Shown here piece after piece: positions 26,508 through 35,461 of a stretch of DNA of 64,000 nucleotides (positions are counted from its first letter, which is position 1; the number at the start of each line of letters is the position of its first letter). The notes under the pieces are model-generated. The model saw nothing but the letters and a program-made list of their open reading frames with translations, did not search any database and was not told where the DNA came from. Source of the DNA: Haliscomenobacter sp965225875 (GTDB lineage: Bacteria > Bacteroidota > Bacteroidia > Chitinophagales > Saprospiraceae); the NCBI RefSeq assembly GCF_965225875.1, contig NZ_CBDDBS010000002.1:1116001-1180000 (forward strand), written 5' to 3'. A program made the translations under genes and the position numbers.

Positions 26508-27677
26508 ATGAACGAAACTACAAGCTCAAAACCGCTACTCTGCTTGGCCCTGCCCGCTTGGGCTGGCAACTACACCAAGTCGACCGTAGAGTTGATGAAA
26601 GCCATGTCGGAACACCGGTCGGTATTGTACATCGACTATACGTACACCTGGAAAGATGTGCTGATGGGGTTTCTGGGCAAAAAGCCAGGGTTGCCCCTAT
26701 GGCGGGTACTTGGGTTAAAATCCCGGGTCCGTGAGGTAAGTGCCCAGCTGCACGTTTGGAGTTTGCCGCCCTTGTTGCCCATCAACGGACTGCCACCAGG
26801 GCTTGCATTCCAGGTAGTTCACCGCATCAATAGCTTTTTGGTCCAGTCCAGTATTACCAAGGCGATTCGAATCTGGAATGGTGCCGATTTTGTAGCCATC
26901 AATGCTTGCCAGGCGCTGTACAACCGCGCACTCCAAAACTTACCCGCCAACAAAAACATTTATTACTGCTACGATGAAATCGCCGCAGCCCAATGGACGG
27001 ATCGCCATGCTGCCCGCTACGAAAAAGAAGCCATTCAAGGGGCTGATGCCCTGGTTTGTTCGGGCAGCCAATTGCTGGCGCAAAAACGGCAAAATGGCCA
27101 GCCTGCCCTGCAAATTCCCAATGGGGTTGACCCTCTGTTTTTGCAAACCCAAAGAACGGATCAGCCCCAAGCCAGGCCAATTGTTGGTTACGTGGGTAGC
27201 CTCGACGAACGGATTGATCTGGATTTGTTGGAAACAGTAATTCGGGCTTTGCCGGAGTACGATTTTTCATTTACTGGCCGCCTCCAACAGCCTCACATCC
27301 AACAGCGGCTTGCTGCACATCCAAATGTTCAATTCCACCCTCCCCTAGCCTATCGTGCATTGCCAGAGCGGATGAAGGATTTTTCAGTGGGTATTATTCC
27401 TTTTTTACGCAACAACCTCACTGCCGGGATTTACCCCATGAAAGTGAATGAATACCTGGCCTTGGGCTTACCCGTGGTCAGCACCGGCTTTGGGGATATG
27501 CATCAACTTCAGCCTTGGGCTATAGTGGCCGATCAGGCCGATGCATTTGTCCATGCCCTGCGTACAGAACTATCCAATGACCATCCAGATAAACAGCGCC
27601 AAAGGCGCGCATTTGCTGCCCAACAAACCTGGCAAGCCCGTGCCATGCAGCTCAATGAACTGATTGAAAAGCTGTAG
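26508..27677 (+). CDS. Glycosyltransferase, GT4-like (GT-B fold)
   Basis: 389 residues starting 40 nt after the Wzc-like gene. The C-terminal Rossmann half has VGYVGSLDERIDLDLLE, a nucleotide-binding region (LPERMKDFSVGIIPF) and PMKVNEYLALGLPVVSTGFGD, typical of GT1/GT4 enzymes related to teichuronic-acid TuaH-like transferases. The N-terminal half is the acceptor side. No signal peptide or membrane helix is seen; it probably acts at the inner face of the cytoplasmic membrane. Sugar specificity is unknown. Confidence 0.88.
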   Translation: MNETTSSKPLLCLALPAWAGNYTKSTVELMKAMSEHRSVLYIDYTYTWKDVLMGFLGKKPGLPLWRVLGLKSRVREVSAQLHVWSLPPLLPINGLPPGLAFQVVHRINSFLVQSSITKAIRIWNGADFVAINACQALYNRALQNLPANKNIYYCYDEIAAAQWTDRHAARYEKEAIQGADALVCSGSQLLAQKRQNGQPALQIPNGVDPLFLQTQRTDQPQARPIVGYVGSLDERIDLDLLETVIRALPEYDFSFTGRLQQPHIQQRLAAHPNVQFHPPLAYRALPERMKDFSVGIIPFLRNNLTAGIYPMKVNEYLALGLPVVSTGFGDMHQLQPWAIVADQADAFVHALRTELSNDHPDKQRQRRAFAAQQTWQARAMQLNELIEKL

Positions 27678-27844
27678 ATTTTTACTCCCCATTGAGGCCC
27701 AAATCTGATTAAAATAGGGCGATTTCCAAAAAACGCTTCATTTCGCAACAATCCCCCCCTTTTTTTCCAAAAACCTAAGAGTTCTGATCAGAGGGCAGAT
27801 CTGCCTTAATTTTGATTCATCAAATCAAGCAAAAGCAATTTAAA

Positions 27845-29299
27845 ATGACCATCGCTCAACACATTTCACTCTTACAACAAAGAAAGTTCCTGATCGGAGC
27901 TGGAGTGAGTGTGTTTTGTGTGGGTTTGAGTCTGTTTTTTGGAAGCGGCGATTTATTGATGAGTTCAGTAATGCTCTTATTGCCTTTTCTCCTGTTTTTT
28001 GCCGCTTGGTTGATCATTGACCCTCAGCAGGGAATATACTGGTCCCTGATCATGGGTTTTTTATCCTCAGGTTTGGCCCGGTACATGGATGCGCCCTGGG
28101 GATTGACCCTGGATGTTTTGCTTTTTTTGAGTACGCTGGGCTGGGTTTTTAAACAATACCGGCTGAAAAACTGGACTGCAGTACGCAATGACATTATGAT
28201 GCTGGCATCGATCTGGATGTTGTACATTGTTTTGGAACTGGTTAACCCTGAAGCACATAGTGCAGTAGCCTGGTTTTACGCAATGCGCGGAATTGGTTTT
28301 TACCAGTTGATGTCCTTTGTGCTGGTGTTTACGTATTTCCGCAAAAATGCCGATCAAGATCGGATCATTCGGTTCATCATTTGGCTTTCTTTGTTGGGTA
28401 CAGCGTGGGGTTTTCGCCAATTGTTGATGGGGGTCGATGCCGCTGAGCACCATTGGTTGTACGCAGAAAACCACCACGAGGAGCATATTTTGCACGGCAA
28501 ACTGCGGGTGTTTTCTTACTACAGCGATGCTGGCCAGTTTGGTGCATCTCAGGCCATGGTAGCTTTAATGTGTGGCATTTTGGCTCTAGGGCCCTTCCCT
28601 TTGCGCAAACGGATTTGGTTTGCCATAGCTGCACTCATCACCTTTTTAGGCTTCGCCATTTCGGGTACCAGAGGTGCATTGGCCGTTCCTGCAGCTGGTA
28701 TATTGATTTTTTTGATTGCCTCCAAAAACTTTAAAATCCTGGCTGCTGGCCTGATTGTGGTGGGCACCGCCTTTTACATCCTCAAATTCACCTTTGCTTT
28801 TCAAGGGGTTGAACAGATCCAACGCATGCGAACTGCACTCGACCCCAACAATCCATCACTGATGGTACGCTTGAACAACCAAAAGACTTTTGGCCGCTAC
28901 TTGAGCAGCCGGCCGATGGGTGGAGGGATTGGAACCGCAGGTTTTTGGGGTGCAAGATTTAGTCCAAACACTTTATTGGCAAAAACAGCAACCGATAGCT
29001 GGTATGTCAAAATCTGGGCAGAAACTGGCACAGTGGGTGTTGCACTACACTTGTTCATACTAGGGTTTATTATGGGCAAAGGCGGCAGTATAGTCTGGCG
29101 GCTAAAAAACCCACTAATCCGTTACAAAGCGATGGCGATGTACGCCTCTATCGGCGGTGTATTGCTGTCCAGTTATGGCAATCAGGTCTTTGGCCAAATG
29201 CCTACTGGAATGATTATGAATGTATTGATTCCATTTGTTTTTCTTTCACCTCTGTACGAAAAAGAGCTGGAACAAACTGATAAATCCATTTCACTATGA
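27845..29299 (+). CDS. O-antigen ligase/Wzy-like polysaccharide polymerase
   Basis: 484 residues from the ATG at 27845; a TTG at 27812 would add 11 residues. There are about 10-12 membrane helices. A large periplasmic loop around residues 320-400 carries the O-antigen ligase/Wzy features: RLNNQKTFGRYLSSRPMGGG, then DSWYVKIWAETGTVGV. In a Wzx/Wzy system it would polymerise lipid-linked repeat units in the periplasm. The gene overlaps the next by ATGA. Confidence 0.88.
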   Translation: MTIAQHISLLQQRKFLIGAGVSVFCVGLSLFFGSGDLLMSSVMLLLPFLLFFAAWLIIDPQQGIYWSLIMGFLSSGLARYMDAPWGLTLDVLLFLSTLGWVFKQYRLKNWTAVRNDIMMLASIWMLYIVLELVNPEAHSAVAWFYAMRGIGFYQLMSFVLVFTYFRKNADQDRIIRFIIWLSLLGTAWGFRQLLMGVDAAEHHWLYAENHHEEHILHGKLRVFSYYSDAGQFGASQAMVALMCGILALGPFPLRKRIWFAIAALITFLGFAISGTRGALAVPAAGILIFLIASKNFKILAAGLIVVGTAFYILKFTFAFQGVEQIQRMRTALDPNNPSLMVRLNNQKTFGRYLSSRPMGGGIGTAGFWGARFSPNTLLAKTATDSWYVKIWAETGTVGVALHLFILGFIMGKGGSIVWRLKNPLIRYKAMAMYASIGGVLLSSYGNQVFGQMPTGMIMNVLIPFVFLSPLYEKELEQTDKSISL

Positions 29300-30459
29300 A
29301 TGTTATACTGACCCTTATCGGCCTTGTTGTCGCGCTTTATTTTGCATATAGTGCTGGATTTGTGGCCTTGTTTTCGGCAGCAGCCAGCTTGGTGAAGCGC
29401 AAGACAATTACCTGGAATGAACAGGACATAAAGCGTCGTTTTTTGGTGCTGATCCCAGCTTACAAAGAAGATTTGGTCATCGAACAAACCGCTCGGGCTG
29501 CACTACGGCAAAATTACCCTAGTGCGCAATACGAAGTCTGTGTGATCGCCGACCAACTACAAACGACTACTCTGGAGCGCCTGAATCAATTAGCGATTCG
29601 TGTGTTGCCAGTTTATTTTGAAAAATCCACCAAAGTGCAAGCCATCAACGTCGCTCTGGTGACGCTACCCTCAAATTACGATGCCGTGGTGGTGCTGGAT
29701 GCCGACAACATCATGGCTCCAGATTTTTTGAACTTCATGAATGCCAGCCTGGCCCAAGGCTGGAAAGCAGTGCAGGGGCAACGCATTGGAAAAAATGCGG
29801 ACACCCCCACTGCCATTTTGGATGGATTAAGTGAGGACGTGAACAACCATATTTACTGTTTGGGGCACAACGCGCTTGGTTTGTCCTCTCGTTTGTCCGG
29901 CTCTGGAATGGCTTTTGACTATCCGCTATTTAAAACAATAATGGCTCAAAACACAGCGGTAGGTGGATTTGACAAGGAGCTCGAAATCAGATACACCGCT
30001 AATGGCGAGTACATCTACTATTGCCCCGAAGCCGTAGTGTGGGATGAAAAAGTGCGTGGTCAACAAAATTTCCACAATCAAAGACGGCGCTGGATTGCCG
30101 CACAATACGCCAATCTGCAGCGCTTTTTTCCCACGGGATTAAAAGCGCTGACCCTAGGCAACCTGGATTGTTTTCACCGGGTACTCCAATTGGCCTTGCC
30201 ACCCCGGCTTTTGCTTCCGGTCTTTTTATTCACAATGAGTGCCATTGCACTGGCTTTGGGCTTTTATCCTGGATTTTGGCTGACCTTATTTGGCCTCAAT
30301 GTAGGTGGAATGTTGCTGGCGATCCCACCCAAATTTTGGAAGAGTAAGCAATACTTGAGCTTACTCAAGCTGCCCAGCATCATTTGGCAAACCCTAAAAG
30401 CAACGCTGCGGATACGGCACGCCAATCGAACGTTTATCCATACCACACATCATAATTAA
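29296..30459 (+). CDS. Membrane glycosyltransferase family 2
   Basis: 387 residues. An N-terminal helix (MNVILTLIGLVVALYFAYSA), a GT-A domain with PAYKED, VVLDADN (DXD) and GSGMAF, a QRRRW motif as in processive GT2 enzymes, and C-terminal membrane helices (residues ~305-345). It is probably an inner-membrane transferase adding sugars to the growing repeat unit. Translationally coupled to the polymerase gene by ATGA at 29296. Confidence 0.92.
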   Translation: MNVILTLIGLVVALYFAYSAGFVALFSAAASLVKRKTITWNEQDIKRRFLVLIPAYKEDLVIEQTARAALRQNYPSAQYEVCVIADQLQTTTLERLNQLAIRVLPVYFEKSTKVQAINVALVTLPSNYDAVVVLDADNIMAPDFLNFMNASLAQGWKAVQGQRIGKNADTPTAILDGLSEDVNNHIYCLGHNALGLSSRLSGSGMAFDYPLFKTIMAQNTAVGGFDKELEIRYTANGEYIYYCPEAVVWDEKVRGQQNFHNQRRRWIAAQYANLQRFFPTGLKALTLGNLDCFHRVLQLALPPRLLLPVFLFTMSAIALALGFYPGFWLTLFGLNVGGMLLAIPPKFWKSKQYLSLLKLPSIIWQTLKATLRIRHANRTFIHTTHHN

Positions 30460-30466
30460 ACATACT

Positions 30467-30592
30467 ATGCTAGGAGAAGGAATGCCTTGGAGCCTTTTAT
30501 TGCTGATTGCAATGATTGGTTTTATTTGGGGAGTTTTTAACGACAAAGAGCCAAAGCGCAGTGAGAAATCTAAACATTTTAATGGTTTGTAA
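30467..30592 (+). CDS. 41-residue putative membrane micro-protein
   Basis: A short ORF seven nt after the GT2 stop: MLGEGMPWSLLLLIAMIGFI as one hydrophobic helix, then a charged tail (NDKEPKRSEKSKH). The start is at ATG 30467; an AGGAG inside the ORF precedes a second in-frame ATG at 30482. It overlaps the start of the next glycosyltransferase gene (GTG 30561 or ATG 30582). It may be a small membrane partner of the polysaccharide machinery or only a coupling leader. No family is recognised. Confidence 0.5.
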   Translation: MLGEGMPWSLLLLIAMIGFIWGVFNDKEPKRSEKSKHFNGL

Positions 30593-31700
30593 ATCTCTGC
30601 CCGATACCTTTTCGGGCGGGATTCAAACCCACACCTGGTTGCTCAGTGGGGCCTTGCTTAAGGCAGGGCACTCCGTCAGCATCCTTACTGCAGGGTCTTT
30701 TCGGCAGAAACTTCAGCGAGAAACAGTAGAAGGACGGAAATTGATCAAACTTCCATTTGTACCCGGGCGAAAGTTGCCGGTGTTCAAATTGACTTTAGAA
30801 GAATTGTTTTTTAACCTGGCTGTACGCCGTTGGTTAAAAAACAATGCTCACAACTACGATTTGATTCATTTGCAAGGGCGCAGCGGTGGCCTGTCGCCCA
30901 AAGCTGTACTCAACAACAGTGTAGTGACTTATCACGGACTCACTGCAGCAGAGCATATGGGCAAAAGTACCTGGGACCAATGGTTGCATGGCTTACTGGC
31001 CGAGTTGCTGGAAAAAAGGCCCTCTAGGTTTGCACGCGGGCTGATTGTAGTTAGTGAAGGCTTGTTGACCAAGCTAAAAATAGCTTTCCCGCAAGTTTCT
31101 TCGCCCGTAAAGATTATTCCCAATGGCGTAAACGAAGGCCTGGAGGGAAATAAGATGGTGAATCGGGACGAGTTGTTGTTTGTAGGAAGGTTAGACCCGG
31201 TCAAAGGAATTGGAGTACTGATGGACGCCTTCCCTCATTTTTCACCCGCTATAAAGCTCAAAATAATCGGCGATGGCCCAGAGCTTCCCAAAATTGAAGC
31301 GCTGATTAAAGCCAGAGGCTTGGATAATCGAGTTGAGTTGTTGGGGGAAAGAAACAATGCGTACGTATTGGAAGCCATGCAAACGACATTGGGCTTGGTG
31401 TTGCCTTCCTTCATGGAGGCACAGGGCTTGGTACTGCTGGAGGCATCGGCCAATGGTCGCCCCGCAATAACCAGTGATTTGAGCGGAACAAAAGGGGTAA
31501 TTATAGACGGTTACAATGGTTTGCGTTTTCCAATGGGAGACTCAAAAGCCTTGGCCGAAGCAGTCAATAAACTCTATGCGGATCCAGCTTGGGCTGACCA
31601 AATGGGGCGCAATGGCCGAGAATATGTACAAAAGCACTTTAGCTGGTCAAGTGTAGTCGCACAAACTGAGCAGTTTTACCATCAAATCCTAGGGGTATGA
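30561..31700 (+). CDS. Glycosyltransferase family 4
   Basis: 379 residues if translation begins at GTG 30561 (MRNLNILMVCKSLPDTFSGG), the usual GT4 start. ATG 30582 is the alternative. GGIQTHTW is the N-terminal glycine loop, VGRLDPVKGIGVLMDAF begins the C-terminal domain, and the E-x7-E motif lies in PSFMEAQGLVLLEASA. It would be a retaining transferase using a nucleotide sugar at the cytoplasmic face. It overlaps the micro-ORF upstream and the flippase gene downstream (ATGA at 31697). Confidence 0.92.
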   Translation: MRNLNILMVCKSLPDTFSGGIQTHTWLLSGALLKAGHSVSILTAGSFRQKLQRETVEGRKLIKLPFVPGRKLPVFKLTLEELFFNLAVRRWLKNNAHNYDLIHLQGRSGGLSPKAVLNNSVVTYHGLTAAEHMGKSTWDQWLHGLLAELLEKRPSRFARGLIVVSEGLLTKLKIAFPQVSSPVKIIPNGVNEGLEGNKMVNRDELLFVGRLDPVKGIGVLMDAFPHFSPAIKLKIIGDGPELPKIEALIKARGLDNRVELLGERNNAYVLEAMQTTLGLVLPSFMEAQGLVLLEASANGRPAITSDLSGTKGVIIDGYNGLRFPMGDSKALAEAVNKLYADPAWADQMGRNGREYVQKHFSWSSVVAQTEQFYHQILGV

Positions 31701-32992
31701 ACCTGAATAACGTAAAAGCTGCCTTTTTGACCCAACTACTGCCCATGGCAGCACAAGTATTTGCTTTCATCCTGCTCAATCGGGTATTGAGCTTAGAGGA
31801 CATGGGTTCTTGGTCTTATTTTCTCCTGTTTTTTTCATTGGCAGAAGGATTGAGGGCCACATTTGTGCACAATGCCTGGATTTATTTGTCTCGGCAAAGC
31901 CCCGATGTTCCAGCCGAAAAATGGAAGGCCGCCGCCTGGACGCTCCTGGGAGGAATTACCTTGGTTCTGATCCCCCTGATCGGGGTATTGGGTTGGCAGG
32001 TGCAGAATTTTTTGGACATGCCAATGTTGAGTGTCCTGTGTGCCTGGTATCCGGTATTGGCCATTACTGCTGGTTTGTACCAACTGACCCAAAGTGAGGC
32101 AATCAATGAGCTTCGATTCAAGCGCGCAGGTCAGGGGGCTTTAGCCATGAGCCTTAGTCTCTTGCTGATGTATGTGGGACTGTATGCTTTAAAAATGGAC
32201 TTTGGCCTGATTACTTTATTGCTGATTCAATCCTTAAGCTACCTATTGGGAGCCTGGGCAGCTAGGCTGCGCTTGCCCGCAACACGGCCACATTGGGAGC
32301 AAGTCATCGCGTTGTACCGTTTTGGCAAATATTCAGCAGGAACCAGTTTGGGCTCATTGTTGTACCAAAAGACAGATGCCTTGTTGATCGGGTATTGGTT
32401 GGGGCCTACAGCGGTAGGCTTGTACAGTGTTGCTTCAAGAATCAGCTATTACCTTGAAATCCCGCTGAATGCCATTGCACAGGCTAGTTTCCCGGAGATG
32501 AGTGATAAATCTTTCACTCAGGAAAACCTCAACAAGAGCCTTGGGCTGATGGTTGCGAGCGGACTCCCACTTGCCATTGGAGTACTGATTACGGCACCTT
32601 TGATGATCTGGATTCTAGCTGGATCCAATTACCTGGCAGCAAGCAGTTGCCTGCGGATTTTTGCCTTAATGGCGATCATCAAACCCTTTGGCAGAATCAT
32701 GGGCTTACAATTGGAAGCCAGTGGCCGACCTCAGCTCAATTTCCGCATCATGTGGATCAGTGTTGGAGTCAATCTTGTATTCAACCTCCTATTCATACCC
32801 TATTGGGGAATCGCCGGAGCTACGTTTGCCACCTTATTGGCCACTGGGCTTACGATCTTCCTCAGTAAACGCATGTTGGCGCAAAGCGGAGGGCCATTAT
32901 TGGGTCCAGCGATCAAAAGCGCCGGGCATTATTATCAATTGTTGTTTCAAAACCTTCAAAAATCTTTTCACAATGTCTTTAGTTTTCGGTAG
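31697..32992 (+). CDS. Wzx-like polysaccharide flippase (MATE/PST superfamily)
   Basis: 431 residues with about 12 membrane helices and no signal peptide. Typical PST features: a start helix (KAAFLTQLLPMAAQVFAFIL), RFGKYSAGTSLGSLLYQKTD then LIGYWLGPTAVGLYSVASR, and a late IPYWGIAGATFATLLATG. The role expected from the family is flipping undecaprenyl-linked repeat units to the periplasm. It overlaps the previous gene by 4 nt and the next by 20 nt, so translation is coupled. Confidence 0.92.
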   Translation: MNLNNVKAAFLTQLLPMAAQVFAFILLNRVLSLEDMGSWSYFLLFFSLAEGLRATFVHNAWIYLSRQSPDVPAEKWKAAAWTLLGGITLVLIPLIGVLGWQVQNFLDMPMLSVLCAWYPVLAITAGLYQLTQSEAINELRFKRAGQGALAMSLSLLLMYVGLYALKMDFGLITLLLIQSLSYLLGAWAARLRLPATRPHWEQVIALYRFGKYSAGTSLGSLLYQKTDALLIGYWLGPTAVGLYSVASRISYYLEIPLNAIAQASFPEMSDKSFTQENLNKSLGLMVASGLPLAIGVLITAPLMIWILAGSNYLAASSCLRIFALMAIIKPFGRIMGLQLEASGRPQLNFRIMWISVGVNLVFNLLFIPYWGIAGATFATLLATGLTIFLSKRMLAQSGGPLLGPAIKSAGHYYQLLFQNLQKSFHNVFSFR

Positions 32993-33788
32993 ATTGCAAT
33001 ACTTGACCAGCACCCGGATGCAAGCTTCGCCCTTCCTGGCCAAGTTGTTTCAAGGGGTACTTGGATACACCAACGTGGGCAATTATGCGCGTTCAAAGGT
33101 TTTCAAACGGGTTTTAAAAGATTTGCCCTTTGAGTTCTGGCAAAAAGTGCTGGATTTGGGTTGTGGCTATGGCGAATACAGCGTCCTGATGGCGGATCTT
33201 TTGCCAAAGGCAAATATTACTGCCCTGGATGTGGATCCGGAGCGTTGCCAGACTTTTGAAAAGGTGCTGAATCAGGCGAATTTGTCGAATCAGATTCAAG
33301 TCGTCAACCGCAAAATCGAAGAGACAGTATCCTGGCCACAATACGATTTTGTATTCTCCGTAGACGTTTTTGAGCATATCCCAGAAGCAGAGATGCCTTT
33401 TGCGGCGGTATTGGATCGGCTGAAAGCTGGCGGGTATTTTCTGGTAAAAATCCCCAACCGCGACCAACGCACTTTGCTGCCCGAAGCCTGGTTCGAAGAA
33501 CACCACCACTGGCTGGAAGAAGAGCACGTTGGGCAGGTTTACGATTTGCAGGGCTTGGTAAAACGTTTTGAGACAGAAGGTTTTGAGGTTGTTGCAGCGG
33601 AAAACACCGATGGACTCCTTTCCCGTTTTGCCTGGGAGTTGGCCTGGTTGGGAAAAAAAGGTGGCGTTGTTTTACAATTGCCTACGATGGTCTTGGCAAA
33701 GCTGTTGATTGCGCTTGACCCTCTTTTTCAGCGCAAAGGGAAGGGAAATGCCATTCATGTATTGGGCAGAAAGCCGATTGACTTTTAA
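32973..33788 (+). CDS. SAM-dependent methyltransferase (class I)
   Basis: 271 residues from the ATG at 32973 (MSLVFGRLQYLTS); the frame is open further upstream, but only inside the flippase gene. Motif I is VLDLGCGYGEYSVLMADLL, the acidic residue is in TALDVDPERC, and motif post-I/II is DFVFSVDVFEHIPE. The group is methyltransferase type 11/12. In this operon a sugar or lipid-linked saccharide is the likely acceptor; this is inferred from position only. Confidence 0.9.
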   Translation: MSLVFGRLQYLTSTRMQASPFLAKLFQGVLGYTNVGNYARSKVFKRVLKDLPFEFWQKVLDLGCGYGEYSVLMADLLPKANITALDVDPERCQTFEKVLNQANLSNQIQVVNRKIEETVSWPQYDFVFSVDVFEHIPEAEMPFAAVLDRLKAGGYFLVKIPNRDQRTLLPEAWFEEHHHWLEEEHVGQVYDLQGLVKRFETEGFEVVAAENTDGLLSRFAWELAWLGKKGGVVLQLPTMVLAKLLIALDPLFQRKGKGNAIHVLGRKPIDF

Positions 33789-33825
33789 CGAATCACGATA
33801 CGTTCTCCCAAACAATTGAATAACA

Positions 33826-34728
33826 ATGGAACACATCAGCATCATCACTGTAAACTACCGTCAGCCAGAAGCTACGATTGCATTTTTGGAATCGCTTCAG
33901 GAACAGTCATTCCAAAATTACGAAGTTGTTTTAATTGACAATGCTCCACTGGTTGATCATTCTGCCGATTTTTCAGCAGCATGCCCTAATTTAAAATTGA
34001 TCATAAATCCTGACAATATCGGTTTTGCCGCCGCCAATAACCAGGGGATGAGTATCGCAGAAGGAGATTTTTTCTTTTTGCTGAACAACGATACCATTGT
34101 GACGGAAGGCTTCTTTGAAACTTGTTTAGATAATTTCAACAACCCTAAAATCGGGGCTATATCCCCTCTGATTTGTTATTATGAATCAGGAGAGCGCATT
34201 CAGTTTGCGGGATTCACTCCTCTAAATTGGAGAGGGCGCAACGAATTGATTGGCCAGCATCAAATTGAAACAGGACAGTTCCAGGAAACGACCTCCACAC
34301 CTTATGTTCACGGAGCAGCAATGATCATCCGCAGATCGGTCTGGGAAAAAGTGGGGGGCATGTCCGAAGATTTTTTTTTATACTATGAGGAGCTAGCATG
34401 GTCCGAAGCCATTAGAGCTGCGGGATATGAAATCCTGGTGGTTCCTCAAGCCCGTATTTACCACAAAGCTTCCTTGAGTACAGGTCAGGATTCCCCCCTC
34501 AAACTGTACTACTTGACTCGTAATCGTTTGGTGTTCATGCAACGCTTTAGACCTGCGGTACAACGATGGTTATTCATCAGCTATTTCTTCTTGCTGGTAG
34601 TGCCTGTGCGGGTTTATACCTTGTGGCGCTCCAAGCAGAACAATCACCTCAGCGCTTTTCAAAAAGCCCTGTTCGACTGGTTCCATGGCAATCTTGGGTA
34701 TCAAACCTTAGGGGCGACAAAAAAATAA
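33826..34728 (+). CDS. Glycosyltransferase family 2, rhamnosyltransferase (WbbL)-like
   Basis: 300 residues. ISIITVNYRQPEATIAFL opens the GT-A fold, LLNNDT is the DXD-equivalent typical of WbbL-like enzymes, and FFLYYEELAWSEAIRAAGYE followed by HKASLS is the usual acceptor-site region. A C-terminal amphipathic/hydrophobic stretch (YFFLLVVPVRVYTLW) may sit on the membrane. Last gene of the polysaccharide operon, converging with the LytTR gene after a 27-nt gap. Confidence 0.92.
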   Translation: MEHISIITVNYRQPEATIAFLESLQEQSFQNYEVVLIDNAPLVDHSADFSAACPNLKLIINPDNIGFAAANNQGMSIAEGDFFFLLNNDTIVTEGFFETCLDNFNNPKIGAISPLICYYESGERIQFAGFTPLNWRGRNELIGQHQIETGQFQETTSTPYVHGAAMIIRRSVWEKVGGMSEDFFLYYEELAWSEAIRAAGYEILVVPQARIYHKASLSTGQDSPLKLYYLTRNRLVFMQRFRPAVQRWLFISYFFLLVVPVRVYTLWRSKQNNHLSAFQKALFDWFHGNLGYQTLGATKK

Positions 34729-34755
34729 GTGATTATTTTGCCCCACCTAAGTGGA

Positions 34756-35454
34756 TTATAAAGGATCGATCTTGCGCAGCAACAGCGGTTTGTATTGCCT
34801 GGATACCGGGATAACCTTTTTGTTGATCACGATGGTGTTGTCTTCTATGTCGACTACTTTGCTCAAATTGATGATGTAAGAACGATGGACTTTTAGCAAT
34901 TGTGGGTGGTTGAGTTTTTCATCGATGCGTTTCAAAGTGGAATGAACCATATGTTTGGCATCATGGGTAAAAAACATGACATAGTCCCCCACGGTTTCAA
35001 TATACAACAGGTCATCAACTGGAATGCGCACAATTCTGCCATCGGTTTTGATGAAGATGTCATTGGTGATTTTTTGCTGATGGTTTTGCTCTACCTTTTC
35101 TTTCACTCGGTCAATTGCTTTCATCAAGCGGGGAAAGGATACTGGTTTGCCTAAAAAGTCAACAATCCGTTCTTGAAATTCAAATGCCTGTGAGGCGTAC
35201 TCGGTACGTGAAGTAGTAAAAATGATGTAAGGAAGATGAGTGACCGTTTTGACTAGGTCCATGCCACTCAAACCTGGCATTTCAATATCCAAAAGGATAA
35301 AATCCGCCCATTCCTGCTCCAATACCTCGATTACCTGAGCGGCACTTTTACAAACAGCAATTACCTCGAGCTCTTCAATTTTTTCACAAAATTTCTGCAG
35401 ACTTACTCTTGACATTTCATCATCGTCCACAATGATACAGCGTAATTCCATCAC
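34756..35454 (-). CDS. LytTR-family response regulator
   Basis: 232 residues. An N-terminal receiver with VDDDEMSRVSL, the phospho-acceptor Asp in FILLDIEMPGLSG and the Lys in FLGKPV; a C-terminal LytTR DNA-binding domain with DDLLYIETVGDYVMF, the LLKVHRSYIINL signature and IPVSRQYKPLL. It is the last gene of the H-NOX/kinase operon, 7 nt after the kinase, so it is the likely output. Its target promoters are unknown. Confidence 0.93.
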   Translation of the reverse strand: MMELRCIIVDDDEMSRVSLQKFCEKIEELEVIAVCKSAAQVIEVLEQEWADFILLDIEMPGLSGMDLVKTVTHLPYIIFTTSRTEYASQAFEFQERIVDFLGKPVSFPRLMKAIDRVKEKVEQNHQQKITNDIFIKTDGRIVRIPVDDLLYIETVGDYVMFFTHDAKHMVHSTLKRIDEKLNHPQLLKVHRSYIINLSKVVDIEDNTIVINKKVIPVSRQYKPLLLRKIDPL

Positions 35455-35461
35455 AATAGAT

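Noticed and set aside
30516..30560. Upstream extension of the GT4 gene to 30516
   Set aside because: The added residues (MVLFGEFLTTKSQSA) do not fit the family N-terminus and come from the overlapping micro-ORF; GTG 30561 or ATG 30582 fits better.
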